A stretch of DNA of 64,000 bases, taken from Monoplex corrugatus. Lineage: Eukaryota; Mollusca; Gastropoda; Littorinimorpha; Ranellidae. Every line of letters starts with the position of its first letter. The stretch's first letter is position 1. This document shows, in pieces, positions 11,911 to 25,244 of this stretch. The position numbers and the translations under genes were made by a program. The stretch lies in NCBI GenBank assembly GCA_030674185.1, contig CM060307.1:46539681-46603680 (forward strand), given 5' to 3'. The notes beneath the pieces were generated by a model. That model was not told where the DNA came from. It did not search any database and was given only the letters and a program-made list of their open reading frames with translations.

Positions 11911-12997
11911 TGCAGTATATTTTGTATCTGTGTGTGTGTGTGTGTAGCTATAATTGTTATTTCCTTTTACTAGTTTGAGTAATATTTACAAAAATAAATT
12001 TAACAAATGCTTAAAATTTCAGTTGGTGAATGGAAGGGAAAAATGAAAATATTGAGCCCAGTTGATAACATTTACATCTTTTTCAAAGGGCAGAAATGAC
12101 CACACCCACCCCCCTCACCAGAACACACTTGATGGTGATTTGTAGTGACTGGGCCGTTTTGCTCTGAAAATGCGCTGTGTATTTCACTATTTGCAGTATC
12201 TTTACATTATTTCCCTGTGGACATTGGAACATCTCTGTTAAAATGAAACATTTGCATGGAAAGCTCATGATGTTAATTTTGACGTAGTTATTTGTTAACA
12301 CCCTTTTTTTTTCTTTATTTTACATTTATTTTGTTTTTCAGCATGGCACTCAAAGTCAAAGCCACTGACATGTCCCTGTGTGTTTTTACTAAATTTTGTC
12401 CAAAACTTGTTAAAAAAAATTGAGCAAGCATACTTTGATACATGGGAAATGCTTGGTCAGAAACAAAGCCTAACCTTTAGGTATTTTAGTGATTAAATCA
12501 TGCCACTATTCAGATTCTTTGGGAGGAAGAAGATGCTTGAAATCATGATTTAAAAAAAAAAGAAAGATTTTTAGGATACCACCTTGACTGCTGAGGTCAG
12601 GCTACTGGACTTCAGTAGACAGGCGCATTGTATAAAGTATATGCCAAAGCATGCTCGTTGCAATTAGGGGATGGGGGAGGCAGGATTATGAGATTCATAC
12701 ATTAATGTAGTATAAACATATATACATACATATAATACATTAATGTAGTATAAACATAGATACAAATATATAATAAATAATAATACCTTTAGTCCACAAA
12801 GAATATATAGGGAAGAAAAATTTATAAATCATTTGATAAATACAAGTCTTCCAGAACACACGCACGCACACACTTACACACGCACACATACGCACACGAA
12901 TGATACTGGGTCCATATATTTATGCAGGACTGGTATATTGTTTGTTTACCTTATGAGAGTGGATTTTCTACAGAATTTTGTCAGGACAGCTCCTTGG

Positions 12998-13081
12998 GTG
13001 CTGTGGGATCTTAAAATGTATGCTGAGTGCATGCTGCGCGAAGGACCTCAGTTTATCGCCTCGTCTGAAAGACTTCATGTG
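12998..13081. mobile_element. SINE fragment
   Basis: GTGCTGTGGGATCTTA, then GAGTGCATGCTGCGCGAAGG, then ACCTCAGTTTATCGCCTC resembles the body of a SINE I associate with gastropod genomes. A related phrase (GCTGTGGGATCTTTTGTG) occurs in the SINE at 52800-53085. Only the internal part is present. Confidence 0.45.
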
Positions 13082-13896
13082 TAATTTTGAGTAACTAATG
13101 AAACAATCCATCAAGAATAACAAAAATGATAACATGAAATCAGATAATAGTTCCAGTTAGGAGTTATTTCCAGTTAAACTTGAATATAGCAGAATTCTTC
13201 ATACATTGCATAAATGGTTGAAAAACGGACATGAAACATTTGTGCTGTATAAATAAAATTCTTATTATTATTGAATTACATCAACATATTTATGGCCACA
13301 TACAGCCATGAAAATCATGGTCAAATGATTTGACCTTTTAGGTTACTTTGATCTATAAAAATTGAGCCAGGCTTAGTCAGACTTGGTGAAATAAATTGTA
13401 GGGCTGGGCTTAATTAAACTTGGTGAAATAAACAGTGATCTAAAACAAAATTGGACAAGCCTTAATCAAACTCCATGAAATCACTACACACCAAACGTTA
13501 CAAGTGCCCCAGAATTGGTGAAAATTTATCCGCAAACAGCTGAAAAATCTTAATGTATTTGATTTTGTTCACAGATTGGTGAACACACACACACAGGTGA
13601 ACTCACACATGCACATTCACCTTGGAGGAAACGGGAAAAGCAAAATTTCTGAGAATGTGTTAATCTGTGGGAACTCTGACACATCTTCAGATCCTCAATC
13701 ATTGAAGAGAATGTTACTTAGATTAACAAATTCTTTTAATGTTGGCTGTTAGTCATCAAACGTTTGCAAGTTTATGTTAAAAAATAACCCTAACTAATGT
13801 TAAGTGATGTGATTTGTGTGCTGTTGTAACAACAGCGCCATTATAATTTTCACAGAACTGTTCAGAAGAAGACATGTCTCTTTTTGCCCACTACAG

Positions 13897-14339
13897 GCTT
13901 TTCTTTTGGACTTCCAACAAGTTGGATCCAGTTGTCATCGGAGGACTTGAAGAATCTGACTGTCCAAGACTGCACTAGGGCCAGATCCAGTAGTCCTATG
14001 TCAGACATGGAAGCCATGAGGTTGGCTCAGGAAGACCAGAGTGAACTGCGGAGAAAACCACTGTTGTGCAGGTTTTGTAATGCTCAGTACAAGTGTAGGG
14101 GCTCTTTAAAACGCCACATACGACTGACCCACATGAACCAACCAGTATTTCGGTGTGAGAAGTGTCAGGCAGGGTTCATGTACAAAGACCATTATGTTGG
14201 GCACATGAATAGGCATAACAACACCGCAACATTCCAGTGTACCAAATGCCCAAAGAAGTTCATGTATAAGGGGGATATGTATAAGCATCGTAAGCATTGT
14301 AATGGTGGAGATGATCAGGCAGTGCACTTCACAGATTAA
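13897..14339 (+). CDS. Alternative 3'-terminal exon ZF4: three zinc fingers
   Basis: A strong acceptor (tctctttttgcccactacag) ends at 13896. Two bases (GC) then lead into 146 codons and TAA. A linker of about 55 residues, with an acidic Ser/Met stretch, precedes finger 1 (CRFC..HIRLTH), finger 2 (CEKC..HMNRH, KDHYVGHMNRHN signature) and finger 3 (CTKC..HRKHC; MYKGDMYKHRKHC class). This third-finger class differs from the AHRTSLR class of ZF1-3 and recurs in ZF6 and ZF8, so the array contains at least two lineages of exon. The frame is open a few codons upstream to an ATG at 13884 inside the intron, which is not a credible start. AATAAA at 14590 lies about 250 bases past the stop. Confidence 0.9.
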
Positions 14340-14589
14340 AGATAGGTTAATGCCAGTACTCAGAATAGTAATGACTGCATGATTTGTAAGGCTTGTATGC
14401 ATGAAATGAATTGATTGAAAGGCACAAAAACATTGAAAGGCACAAAGATGTTGCCTCTTTCCTCAGGAATTTTACATCAAGTTGTTTTTATGTTTGTATA
14501 TGAATGCACGTGTGAGCGCTTGCATGTGTGTGCATTCTGTAATGTTTGGAATAATTAAACTCCATTATGTTGTTTTTGTAGGTTTAAAC

Positions 14590-14595
14590 AATAAA
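14590..14595 (+). promoter_or_regulatory. Poly(A) signal AATAAA, ZF4
   Basis: Canonical hexamer about 250 bases after the ZF4 stop, followed by a GT-rich stretch (gttgttgggtgctgtag). Confidence 0.55.
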
Positions 14596-15644
14596 TAGTT
14601 GTTGGGTGCTGTAGTCATTGTAGTTGGATCTATCACGGTGTTTTAGAGTAATTATCTTTGGATCTATCAAGTTTTTCTGCAAAAAAGGTAACAGTGTCGG
14701 AACATGATTCATGTCACATCAATTTCCTTCAAGGCACTTTTATTTAGCCTTTGTGTAAACAATTTAAAAATATGTCTGTAAAAGACTCCAATAGTAATTG
14801 GTTAGCCTGGCGTTAAAAGTATGTAGCACTTAAATTACTTAACCTTAGGTTTAAAGGGCACATAACATTGTTGCTCTGTGTGTGTGTAATACACTTTATA
14901 ACAGTGTTAGTAATGCTTCAGTGATATTAATGTTAGTCTTACATGAAGGAGTGTGTGTTAACACTTCAGTGATCTGAGAAACACTGCTGATATAATAATG
15001 AAAGGAACACTGCTGATGTAATGGCCTTAGGGGGAGTATCACCAATTTTATGGTTACAGATTATTTTTCATAACAAAATTTTGTTTTAACAGTGAACAAA
15101 TGGATTCCTTTTTCAAGGCCCATCTACTTTACCAGTAGGAAGTTCAAGTTTGTCGTATGGCCAGCACTGACACTGGCTTTTGTAGTTGACAGTATGCCAT
15201 TTTATTCTAGTTTTTGACGTATGTTTATTTTTTTAATTTTTGGTTTTTAAGGAGTATACACAGTTTGATCAATAATTATGTTAGTGAGAAAACTTATTCA
15301 GCAACATGATCCTTTCGTAGTTTTATTGGCTTTTGTAAACATGGATGATGCCAAAGAAGCCATCTCAGTGTTTTCTTGTTGCAATGTAGGATATGAATTT
15401 TGACTTGTATTTAGCTTGTAACTTTGTAAGAGATGTTAGTTGGAGTTTTTTTTCTTGTGATTACTACATATGGTTTTATGAAATATGTTAAATCTGCCGA
15501 AGGATAATGCCATGACACCTAGCCTGAAATGCACAAAAGGCTCTGAATGCTGTCAGTAATGTAGTATTATCAGTCCTGTACATTTACAGCCTGTGCTTTC
15601 TTCTTTGTCAAGCATTTAAAAAAATGAAGACCACAAATCACAAA

Positions 15645-15690
15645 GACAACACCCACACACAACACCCACACACACACAGACATACATACA

Positions 15691-15758
<68 letters not shown>

Positions 15759-15787
15759 TTCATGACACACACACACAACACACACAC

Positions 15788-15839
<52 letters not shown>

Positions 15840-15845
15840 ACACAT
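15645..15845. repeat. (CA)n microsatellite
   Basis: CA repeats with a CATTTCATGA interruption. Confidence 0.95.
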
Positions 15846-16375
15846 ATTTCATGAACTCGTTTCATTTAACATGCATTTTTCTGATGCACACCATGTAGTC
15901 GGCTTTTTTTGTGTGCATTAATTGCTCATAGTGTTGTGAAACGGTGTCTGTCTATCATGGTTATCTGGGAAAAAAGAGAGAAAAAGGTGCACGAAATCGG
16001 TTTTATTTAGTGACAGAGACAGGAGTTGGCAAGTGTTGTGCTCCTTTTATAATGACTGTCTTAGCAAACTTTTAGAGGCAGGAGAAATCACATGAGGTGA
16101 CCCAGATTTATTACTTGAGCACGGCTTGGCCCCAGATTATTACAGATAGTTTTATAAAATGTTTTAAATCTGCCAAAGGATAATGCCATGACTTAGGCCT
16201 GAAATGCATAAAAGCTTCTGAATGCAGTCGTTAATATAGTATTATCAGCCCTTTACATCTTACAGCCTGATTGAACAGGTCGATTTGTGTGCAATTCTAG
16301 GTTTATGCGTAGTGCATTGAGGTAACGTAAAAGAACAGAAAAGTGTCTTTTCTTTAAATCACATGCGCGCATGCA

Positions 16376-16383
16376 CACACAAA

Positions 16384-16419
<36 letters not shown>

Positions 16420-16453
16420 ACACACACCACACCCACACCCACACACACACACA
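16376..16453. repeat. (CA)n microsatellite
   Basis: About 78 bases, with CACCACA interruptions. Confidence 0.9.
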
Positions 16454-18426
16454 GTAGGAGGAATCTGGTGAACGGTTCTTTAGAGCAATGGCCCAGTGAT
16501 TTTTAATGGATAGAAGAATATATATATTCCACAGATAGTTACATATATGAATAACTTAATGTGGTGACTGACCTTGCCATGATGGAAAACAAACCTTAGG
16601 AAATGAGGAGGAGGACATGGATAATAGCGCACACCACACTGGGCATTAGATGATATCACATGCATGTCTTCTTCAGAGTTTTTCTTTTCTTTTTTTTTGA
16701 TTGGTGGTTTTTCTTTTTTTGTGGGGGTGGGTGGGAGGGCAGTTGATTGATTTGATTACTTTTGATTTTCTTAATTTCTTTGTCAGTGGATGGTGTGTCT
16801 AAATGTATCTTTTTTGTTTGTTTTGTTTCTGATGTAACTTGTTTAAAACTTTGGATTTTTAAATATTGATGTAAATCTATGGAGTCTGACAGTAACATAA
16901 CCGAATATGTGAGGCTGAGAGGGATCATGATTGATGATTATATTGTCTCCTTGCCATATAGCAGCCATTCCATCACTTGTTTTATCATCAAAATAATTAC
17001 GGGAGATAATTGTCCATGTTTTGACTGGATTTTTTTTCCTGTTTGATTGATTTTGTGTTGGTTTTAACTTTTCTCTTTTTTTGTGTTTTCCTTATTATAT
17101 GATTTGAAAAATCATGCTTCTTGACTTGGCACCCATTGTGATTAACAGCATTCACATGCTTTTTAGATTTTGTATGCAAGTGAAAAGAAAGTACTTTGCA
17201 AAGTAGGTAATGTCTTCATTAATATTGTGAGCTTAAATTATGCTTCTTCGATTACGTTCTTTATTTGAAGATAATTTGAATCATATTCATACTTCATAAA
17301 AAGATGTAATTTGATGTGTAAAAACGAGGCTTTGGTCTAATTTCTCATATTTCATTAAAAAGAATATTTGATATATATCAACATGGCTAAACTACAATTT
17401 CTCTGCTCTTCCTTTTTTCCCCCTTTGCCCCTATCTGACCATCCCTAGTCTCTTCTTCTGATTGAAGTTTTCTGAAAGTTCGGTTCACAAGTTAATATAC
17501 ACAAAAATGTAGAACTGTCAGATTTCTTCTTCAAAAAATTGTTTTTTGAGATATGCAAAATCATTCAAAGTAGACCCATTGATGTTCAGAACAGAGCTGG
17601 CTGCTGTATTAACCGAGTAGCTTTTATTTCAAGAAGAAGTTTGCATTAAATGCAAATAGAAGCATGCATAGTGTTTAGTGGAGATAATCTTTTCAGCTGT
17701 CTGTAGTATTAATAGAAACAGACATTGAATTATTCGATTTATTTTCACTGTATGAAAGGGGGAGGAGGGCAGAATCAATGAAATGAGCTTATAAGGTCAA
17801 CAAGATAATGAACGTTATAGAAGTTTTCAGACTGAGAAGATGGGTAATATCAATTCAGATATACCAAGACCATAAAGGTCTATTTGTTCATTAATCACTT
17901 AGCATTGGATAAAGCATGTGATCCAAAGCTGTGGAAGATGTAATATATACATCTGCAAAGGAAATGCTGACAACCTTTTTGTTTATTTTTTAGGAGCACC
18001 CTTTCACTCTCTTCTGGACTTACTGTGGTGTTTGAGAACATACTCATGCTCATGCATGTGGAGCATGCACATGCTCTCGCTCTTTCCCTTTGTAGACTGA
18101 TCTTTTCCTCCATCCTTTTGTTTCATTTTTCTGAAAAGCCTGGGACAGCTGGCTTTTTTTGACATAAATATTCAGTTACATTTATTGCTGTTGTTATTTC
18201 TGCTGTTATACATCAAAGTTTGCAGTCACATCAGCACATGCAGTTTTATTCGGTGATACTTCTACTTGGATACAAATTTTGCACATACATACACATGCAG
18301 AAACAAGTGAGCATATTCCTCTACAGATGCGTTGCTTGCGTGCATACATGCTTATATGTCATTGTATGTATGTGTGCACATACATACCCACACTAACGTA
18401 CACATACACGCACAAAGCAAGTATGC

Positions 18427-18439
18427 ACACCTCTCTCTC

Positions 18440-18531
<92 letters not shown>

Positions 18532-18533
18532 AC
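18427..18533. repeat. (CT)n(CA)n microsatellite
   Basis: A short (CT)n block, then about 85 bases of CA, ending about 100 bases upstream of the ZF5 acceptor. Confidence 0.95.
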
Positions 18534-18632
18534 AGACAGAATGCATGTATGTATGACTTAAATTCCTTAATTAAACCCACATGGCACTTCCAGCACACAG
18601 AGTCATCAGCATTGCTCTGATTCTGATTCCAG

Positions 18633-18892
18633 ATTTTTACCTGTGGCACTCATCAACAAGGCCGCAAGGTGATGCATCAGGAGCACTTTCCTCTGATTTT
18701 ATACCTAAAGCTAATAGCACAAAATGGTACTGCCAGACATGCCATAAAAGCTACAATCACCCACATGCCTTGAAACGCCATATCAGACAGTACCACACAG
18801 ATGAGCCTACCTTCAGGTGCAGTGTATGTGGCAAAGGACTAATGGACAGACAGCATTGGATCAAGCACATGAACACTCACGCAAAAAGCTAA
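18633..18892 (+). CDS. Alternative 3'-terminal exon ZF5: two zinc fingers, third finger absent
   Basis: The acceptor (gctctgattctgattccag) ends at 18632. Two bases (AT) precede 85 codons and TAA. About 30 linker residues lead into finger 1 (CQTC..HIRQYH) and finger 2 (CSVC..HMNTH). The stop comes four codons after finger 2, at the place where every three-finger relative continues into its third finger. The finger 2 signature is diverged (RQHWIKHMNTH in place of GHYxGHMNMH). No frame immediately downstream restores a third CxxC, so this looks like a settled shorter form rather than a fresh frameshift. A long (CA)n tract ends about 95 bases before the acceptor. No AATAAA is close; the first clear ones are at 21013 and 21111. 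Confidence 0.85.
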
Positions 18893-19463
18893 TATACACT
18901 GTTTGTGCATTACATTCAGCTGGATATTATTACTTCATCTGTTGGCATTACTATTGACTGCTGTCCTGTGCTGTGCTGTACAAGTTTAGGAAAAAAAAGG
19001 TCCACTGAGAAGTCAGTAATTTACGTCAGTATCAGTAATCTGCAAGCCGCCTTTTTTTCTTTTTTCTTTCTTTCTTTCTGTCTTTCTTTTTTTGTCTCTT
19101 TTTGTTCTTCCCCACACAGTCTTGCTTACAGAATGGTTCAGCTATGTGTTATTGTTTATATCTTTGTGAAGAACTCAAATCTAAGTTTGTCGTGGACAGA
19201 TTTAGTAAAGAGGTGAAGAAACATTTTCATCTTGAAATCTAGCATTTTTCTGCACATAGATCGATGTGGAAATGATGCAAACAGATGTAATGCTGATTTC
19301 CATGAACAGATTCCGCTGACAATGATGGATATGTGCTCATTTTGTCAACAGAGTTTGGATGAGGACTTTCAGTTCTTAAGTTTGCAAGATATTTTTAAAT
19401 GTACCTTTTCAAAAATAGGAAGAGTCTTAGCTTTGGTTCTGTAAGTTGTTGGTTTAGTGAGTG

Positions 19464-19727
<264 letters not shown>

Positions 19728-21777
19728 AATTTGTCAGCAAAGATTTCTCTGAAGTTTATGATGCACTTTGTACCATTTTTTGAGCGAGGAGGTGTACAGC
19801 AACTGGATTAAAATCCTTTGCTGCTGCTATTGCTTTTGACTGCAGTATGTGATGAGTATGGAATTTGTTCCTTATACCTATGATTTTCTGTTAATACGTA
19901 TATGTCCAAAATTATAAAAGTATATATAAAATGAATCAGAAAAAGAAAATAGAATCTTTTTGTTTCAGTGTAATTTGCAATTATTGAGACAGATCGTTAC
20001 ACCATCTTTCTGAAATACCAGGTTCCTTGTATACACATTCTCTCTCTCCCTCCCTCTCTCTCTTTCTCTCTCCTCTTCCCACCCGTCCACCCCAACCCCC
20101 CTGCTTTACCATTGAAGAGGTGAACATGTTTGCTATGAAACAGTTTCTTGGTATTGGATGGCAAATGCCAAATGTTTTTTTTTATATAAAGTGAATTAGG
20201 AGGATATCTTGTTTATGTAAATTCACATGTGAAGTGCATTAAATACAGTTTATTATCATCCAGAATGGATGGCACTAGGTTACCAGTTGAAACAAAGTAC
20301 AATTAGGTTCTGGTGGGAAATTTTCAAGGGTTTCAAGTAATAGTTGCTGCATATACATTCCTAGATTTGGTCATGTGTGAGAAAATCAGGGTGTGTGATG
20401 TGTAGACCAATTTGTTTTAATTTAAGCAGAGATTGATTGATTGTTGTTTAGCAGGAATGGAACAGAAATGTACACAATAAGGACAGATTTTCAGTATATA
20501 GAACATTCAGGACAATCATATTGATGAAGCCATTGTTGTTTAGCGAGAATGGAATTGTCACTTGTTTAGCGAGAATGGAATAGTCACGTACACAATGAGA
20601 ATAGATGTTCAGTACATAGAACATTCAGGACAGTCATATCAGTGAAACTGAATAGGTTTATTATGCAGGCTCTTGTATGATTTAGATGTGGCATTTCGGA
20701 TATTGCAGTACATTCACAAAGATACAAACACTAACGAGCAAAACGCAAGCTGTCACTTATGCCAGACTTCCACAGAAGATGAAGTACTGTATCTTGCCCC
20801 ACTTTAAATGATTTATGTGAATTTTTAACTCCATTGTAGGTGATGTGAAAATCCAAGTCTGTTTCAGTTGTCATTGCTTTTTTCTTTTAAAAGATTAATA
20901 CAATTTTTGACAAAAAACTCATGTCATATCTCTGTAGATTTAAAAAGAGGTTTGAAGAGATTATATCACAAATGTGAATTTGATTTGAATTTAGTTTTTG
21001 TTGTGTTTTTGAAATAAATTCTTAATGTATTTGACTATATATTGGAAGTATGAACATGTATTTGTATGTTTAAATGTCATTCACACTCCTTCATAAGGGG
21101 CTTCAATCTGAATAAAACATCCAGTCCAATTCAATTGTGTGTGTATGTGTCTGTCTTTTTGTCTGTCTGTCAGTCAGTCTTTCTCTCTCAGCATAATTAT
21201 CACAACTCTTTTTGCAGTATTCTCATCGAGTAAATATGAACATGTTCTTTTCTTCATTGAAAGCAGATATGACAGTGCCGCTCTTGCCCTGGCAGAATTT
21301 GTCTTTGATGCTTTGAAATATAGAAAATTCAAGCTTAATCAACAGCGGATATATTGTTTTCGTTTTGAAATTTTGCACTGAATTGTTTGTTACAAATGGT
21401 AAATTGTTACTAGAATATCTTGGCAGAAGCTTTAAACTATTCCATATTTCAGTGGATTTCAGTTTGTACAATTATTATTAACTTCAATGCCTGTGGAGTG
21501 TGTGTGGGTATAGGCACATACATGGGTTGTGCACACATGCACACACCCTTTGATATTTATAATTAAACTACATGCTTGTTCAATTGCGTTTGCATAGATA
21601 ACAGATTTGATCGGCTAAGTAAACAGCGTGATAATTGATTTGCGGTGTAATTAGTCATGTTTTGATTAATGTTTTTGTTACTGAATTTTGTTTTCAGTGT
21701 CACTGTTTTGAAATACTGAATTTTCTTTTCAATGTTGTTGTTAATTTTTGAAATCAGGCCCCTGTCTTGAATGCTGT

Positions 21778-21830
21778 CTTTCTCTCCCTCCACACTCACA
21801 CACCCCACACACACACACACACACACACAC

Positions 21831-21888
<58 letters not shown>

Positions 21889-21940
21889 ACCCTCTCTCTC
21901 TCTCTCTCTCTCTCTCCTCCCCTACCCACCCACCCACAGA
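21778..21940. repeat. (CA)n followed by (CT)n
   Basis: About 100 bases of CA repeats with single interruptions, then a (CT)n block and CCCACC repeats. Confidence 0.9.
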
Positions 21941-24112
21941 GGGAGAGAATGCAGAAAAAGAAAACTGGGTCATAATGCCCTCCTCCCCTTTCATAATTTC
22001 ATTCAGTCCCGATCACAACTTCCCTTCTCGCCAACCATTGGCTTCCAGAAAACATTTGTTTCGGGAAGGTCATGCTCCAGCCCCTGACACCTCCCACCGC
22101 CCCCATAAACACCCGTTCACCTCATAACTCGGTGTTTACCACACCACTGAAGCTTGCTGTACTCGGGAAAGAAGACAGTCAAGGGAGTTAAATCTTTAGA
22201 TCTTTGATTTAACGTAGCGTCAATATTTCAGCAGTGGGACAAAACAGTATCACTACTTTTTTTTCTGGCGCAAATATGATTTAATCAGCAATGCATTTGT
22301 GATTATGAAGTGGAGATGTCAGCAGCACAGCAAAGTTTTTCATGGCAATACCCAGAGTTGGTGTCGTCATTCTGCATCAGTTTCACCGGGGCTATAGACA
22401 GAACTCGTGACATGTGTGTCAACTGTTCATCCCTGCAGGTATGATTAGGAGATCTACGGTTTTCAGGAGGAAAGAGAAAAGAACACCAAAAGTTCTTAGA
22501 AGGAATTTTGTGTGAGGTCTGTTGCATATGGCTCAGTCCTTTTTGTTTTTAATTTATTTTTCAGTTTGCTCTAAACAAGTGAAAATTGGGTTACGGAAGG
22601 TCGGCTGTTTGTAGACAAATCTTCAGTGACAACTGTGTATGAAGGAGAAAAAAGAAGAAGAAAAATTTCCTTTAGCGGCAGCTGTTACAGTGATACTTCC
22701 CTGCTGTTTCGTCCATCCATAAAGCATTACTGACCAGATCAGACATTTTAGAATTTTGATTTTAAAGGCTGCTGTTGGTATGGTTCTGTCTTTCTGAATA
22801 TTAGATCATTTTCTGTTTTGCCATTTCTACACTTATTTTGATGTCTGTAGTACAGGTGCCATCATGAGCTTTAACTGATCGTAAGTATTTAAAATCATGA
22901 GCATTTTCTTATACAATCTTGATGATTTGAATATCACAATATGCTTGACTTTCTTCTACTTCTAGGAGCATTATGATAAGCAGAACTAGAGTCAGTTGCT
23001 TTCAAGCATCTTTTTACTCTTTAAAGCTATATCAAAGTTTGTTCCCTTGATTTTCTCAGATATGTCTCTCTCTCCTTCCCTCCGTCTCTTTCTCTCTCTC
23101 TCTTATAAATGATGTCGATATGTGCATGGAAGAATTTTTGTTAGGACTTCGAAAGAATATAACCCATTTCTAAGGTCACAGCAAATAGTTGCCTAAAAAC
23201 TTGCACACAAATTTGGTCACATAAATCAACGCTCTCCTGGGTTACGTCATTCCCCCTCTTATTCCATTGACATGTTTAGGAATTTTGTTGTTGTTGACAA
23301 ATAGAGTCCAAATGGCCAGACGCTATGAACTATTCAACTGGTGGCTTTCAAGGACTCTGCTAGTTAAGATATCTGTAATGATTTTGAGAAAGACATTTCA
23401 TGGAAGTACACTTCTGTGTTGATAAATATGGAAATAAAAAGGGGGATCATGATATTGATAAACTGTCTTTTGCCCCTCTTGAAATATGTTTATAGATCTT
23501 CACCAGATTACAGTGTCTTTTGCCCCTCTTGAAATATGTTTATTGATCTTCACCAGATTAGAGTACATGTTTTACTCAATGAATGCATGGTAAGTTGACC
23601 TCGTTTTGAGCTTTGTATAGATGGATTTTTATTGACTTTTAGTCATACAAGCTCGCAGCAGATTTTCAAGGGCTCTGTTGATGTCATTTATGGTATGATT
23701 TTTTTTGTAGTGAGAAAGAGCAATTTATTATGATTTTTTGCAGTGAGGAAGACATGTCATAGACACACCTTTCTCTTCTTGATGAATTTGAAAAACTATT
23801 CTTGATTAATTTGTGAAAATTAGCTGGCATCTCAAGTCTACAAATTTGAATCTAGGCACAACCATTTTTTAATTAAGATTGTGAGTACATATTTGTTCTC
23901 GTAAGTAAATATCTCATGCATATTTATTCTCTTAAGTTAATGTCTCGGTGTACCAGTGTTTGCTTCATAGATTGACAGACACGTTTTTAAAATCTAATTT
24001 CATTAATGTATAGCTGAGCTTCTAAATATGAATTATATTTAAAAGAAAATAAAAGGATGAAGCAAACAGATGCTGTCAAGGAATTTTAATACTGACCCTC
24101 TCTTATCTCCAG

Positions 24113-24546
24113 GGCATGGCAACTCTCAATCATCTTATGCTGTTTACCCTGGAAGCCTTTCTTCATCACAATCTGCTCAGTCCCAACACTCGCACAGCAC
24201 AAATCAACAAGAACTGACAATGAATGGCAGATTGCAAGCCTTAATACAGAGAGTGAGAAATGTGCAAGAGGGTGGTGGGTGGCTGTGGGCATGCAAGGCC
24301 TGTCGGCGGTTGTTCAGGTCAGAGGCTGGGGTCAAACGGCATGTTCAAAAGGTACACATGAACAATCCCAGGTATCGTTGTTCAATGTGTGGAGTTGGTT
24401 GTATGACCAGAGAACATTTTACTGGCCACATGAACATGCACACTGGTATTCAGAGCTATGAATGCCCAGGCTGCTTGCAGAAATTTACCTACAGAGGAGA
24501 CATGTATCGCCACAAAAAGACATGCAATGGATTTGTGAATTCCTGA
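24113..24546 (+). CDS. Alternative 3'-terminal exon ZF6: three zinc fingers
   Basis: The acceptor (gaccctctcttatctccag) ends at 24112. Two bases (GG) precede 143 codons and TGA. The 58-residue linker is rich in Ser, Gln and His. Finger 1 (CKAC..HVQKVH), finger 2 (CSMC..HMNMH) and finger 3 (CPGC..HKKTC; TYRGDMYRHKKTC class) follow. Finger 2 has Cys (GVGCMTREHF) where relatives have Phe at the conserved aromatic position, and its linker to finger 3 begins HTGIQ instead of HNKVK. The ATG at 24070 is upstream of the acceptor and not credible as a start. Just after the stop lies a three-copy, roughly 60-bp direct repeat (24549-24735). Confidence 0.9.
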
Positions 24547-24548
24547 TA

Positions 24549-24735
24549 AGTTACAGTTACAAATGAGCCATCGTGATGTGAGGACAAGATTATGTTTTCC
24601 GTAAGTGCAAAGTTACAGTTACAGAATGAGCCATCGTGATGTGAGGACAAGATTATGTTTTCCGTACGTGCAAAGTTAGTTACAGAATGAGCCATCGTGA
24701 TGTGAGGACAAGATTATGTTTTCCGTAAGTGCAAC
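24549..24735. repeat. Three-copy direct repeat in ZF6 3' UTR
   Basis: Three near-identical copies of a roughly 60-base unit (AATGAGCCATCGTGATGTGA, then GGACAAGATTATGTTTTCCG, then TAAGTGCAA). They begin three bases after the ZF6 stop. Two copies contain GTAAGT, one GTACGT. Confidence 0.9.
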
Positions 24736-24918
24736 CAAAAATTCTAATCTGATTCAAAGGATAGTTTTGTGAGTGCATTTCTTTGTCATTTTAAACTTTT
24801 TAAAAAATAGTCTTTTTTGTATATTGTCCATAAGCTTTGGACGCAAAAAAGTAAAGGAAAAAAGATTTTAAAGTATACTTTTCTATAACAAGAAATACTT
24901 TAAAAAAAATATATGCAT

Positions 24919-24931
24919 TTGTGTGTGTGTG

Positions 24932-24991
<60 letters not shown>

Positions 24992-25011
24992 TGTGTGTGT
25001 GTGTGTGTGTG
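24919..25011. repeat. (TG)n microsatellite
   Basis: TG repeats with TTTG interruptions. Confidence 0.9.
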
Positions 25012-25244
25012 ATATCTTCATACAATCAGTTATAAATATATATATTTGCAACGTATCACACCATGGTGGTTTGTGCTTGTAGCAGGGTCATCCAGTAAAT
25101 AGTGAGAATGTCGGTAGAACTGTGAAAAGTAAGATAATGCTCACTACCATGTGATTTTCCTTAAGTGTAATACCATCCCTTTACCTGTTTGCTAGGTGAT
25201 TGTAATTGATGCGTTAAATCTGCTTGGCCAGATCTACTTGTAAG

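Larger units (their letters stand above)
8200..13896. other. 5.7-kb repeat-rich intron before ZF4
   Basis: No exon supported. Contains (TG)n 8621-8733; (CCA)n/(CAA)n 9489-9561; (AAAC)n/(GA)n 9663-9718; a 64-bp direct duplication 9721-9840; (TG)n/(TGCG)n 9872-9917; a two-copy 42-bp repeat near 10637-10702; a LINE fragment 11507-11800; (AT)n 11797-11875; and a SINE fragment 12998-13081. Confidence 0.6.
14340..18632. other. 4.3-kb intron before ZF5
   Basis: ZF4 3' UTR, then no exon. Contains (CA)n 15645-15845 and 16376-16453, a diverged 120-bp duplication (15471-15595 and 16137-16262), CA-rich 18279-18420 and a (CT)n/(CA)n tract 18427-18533. Confidence 0.6.
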
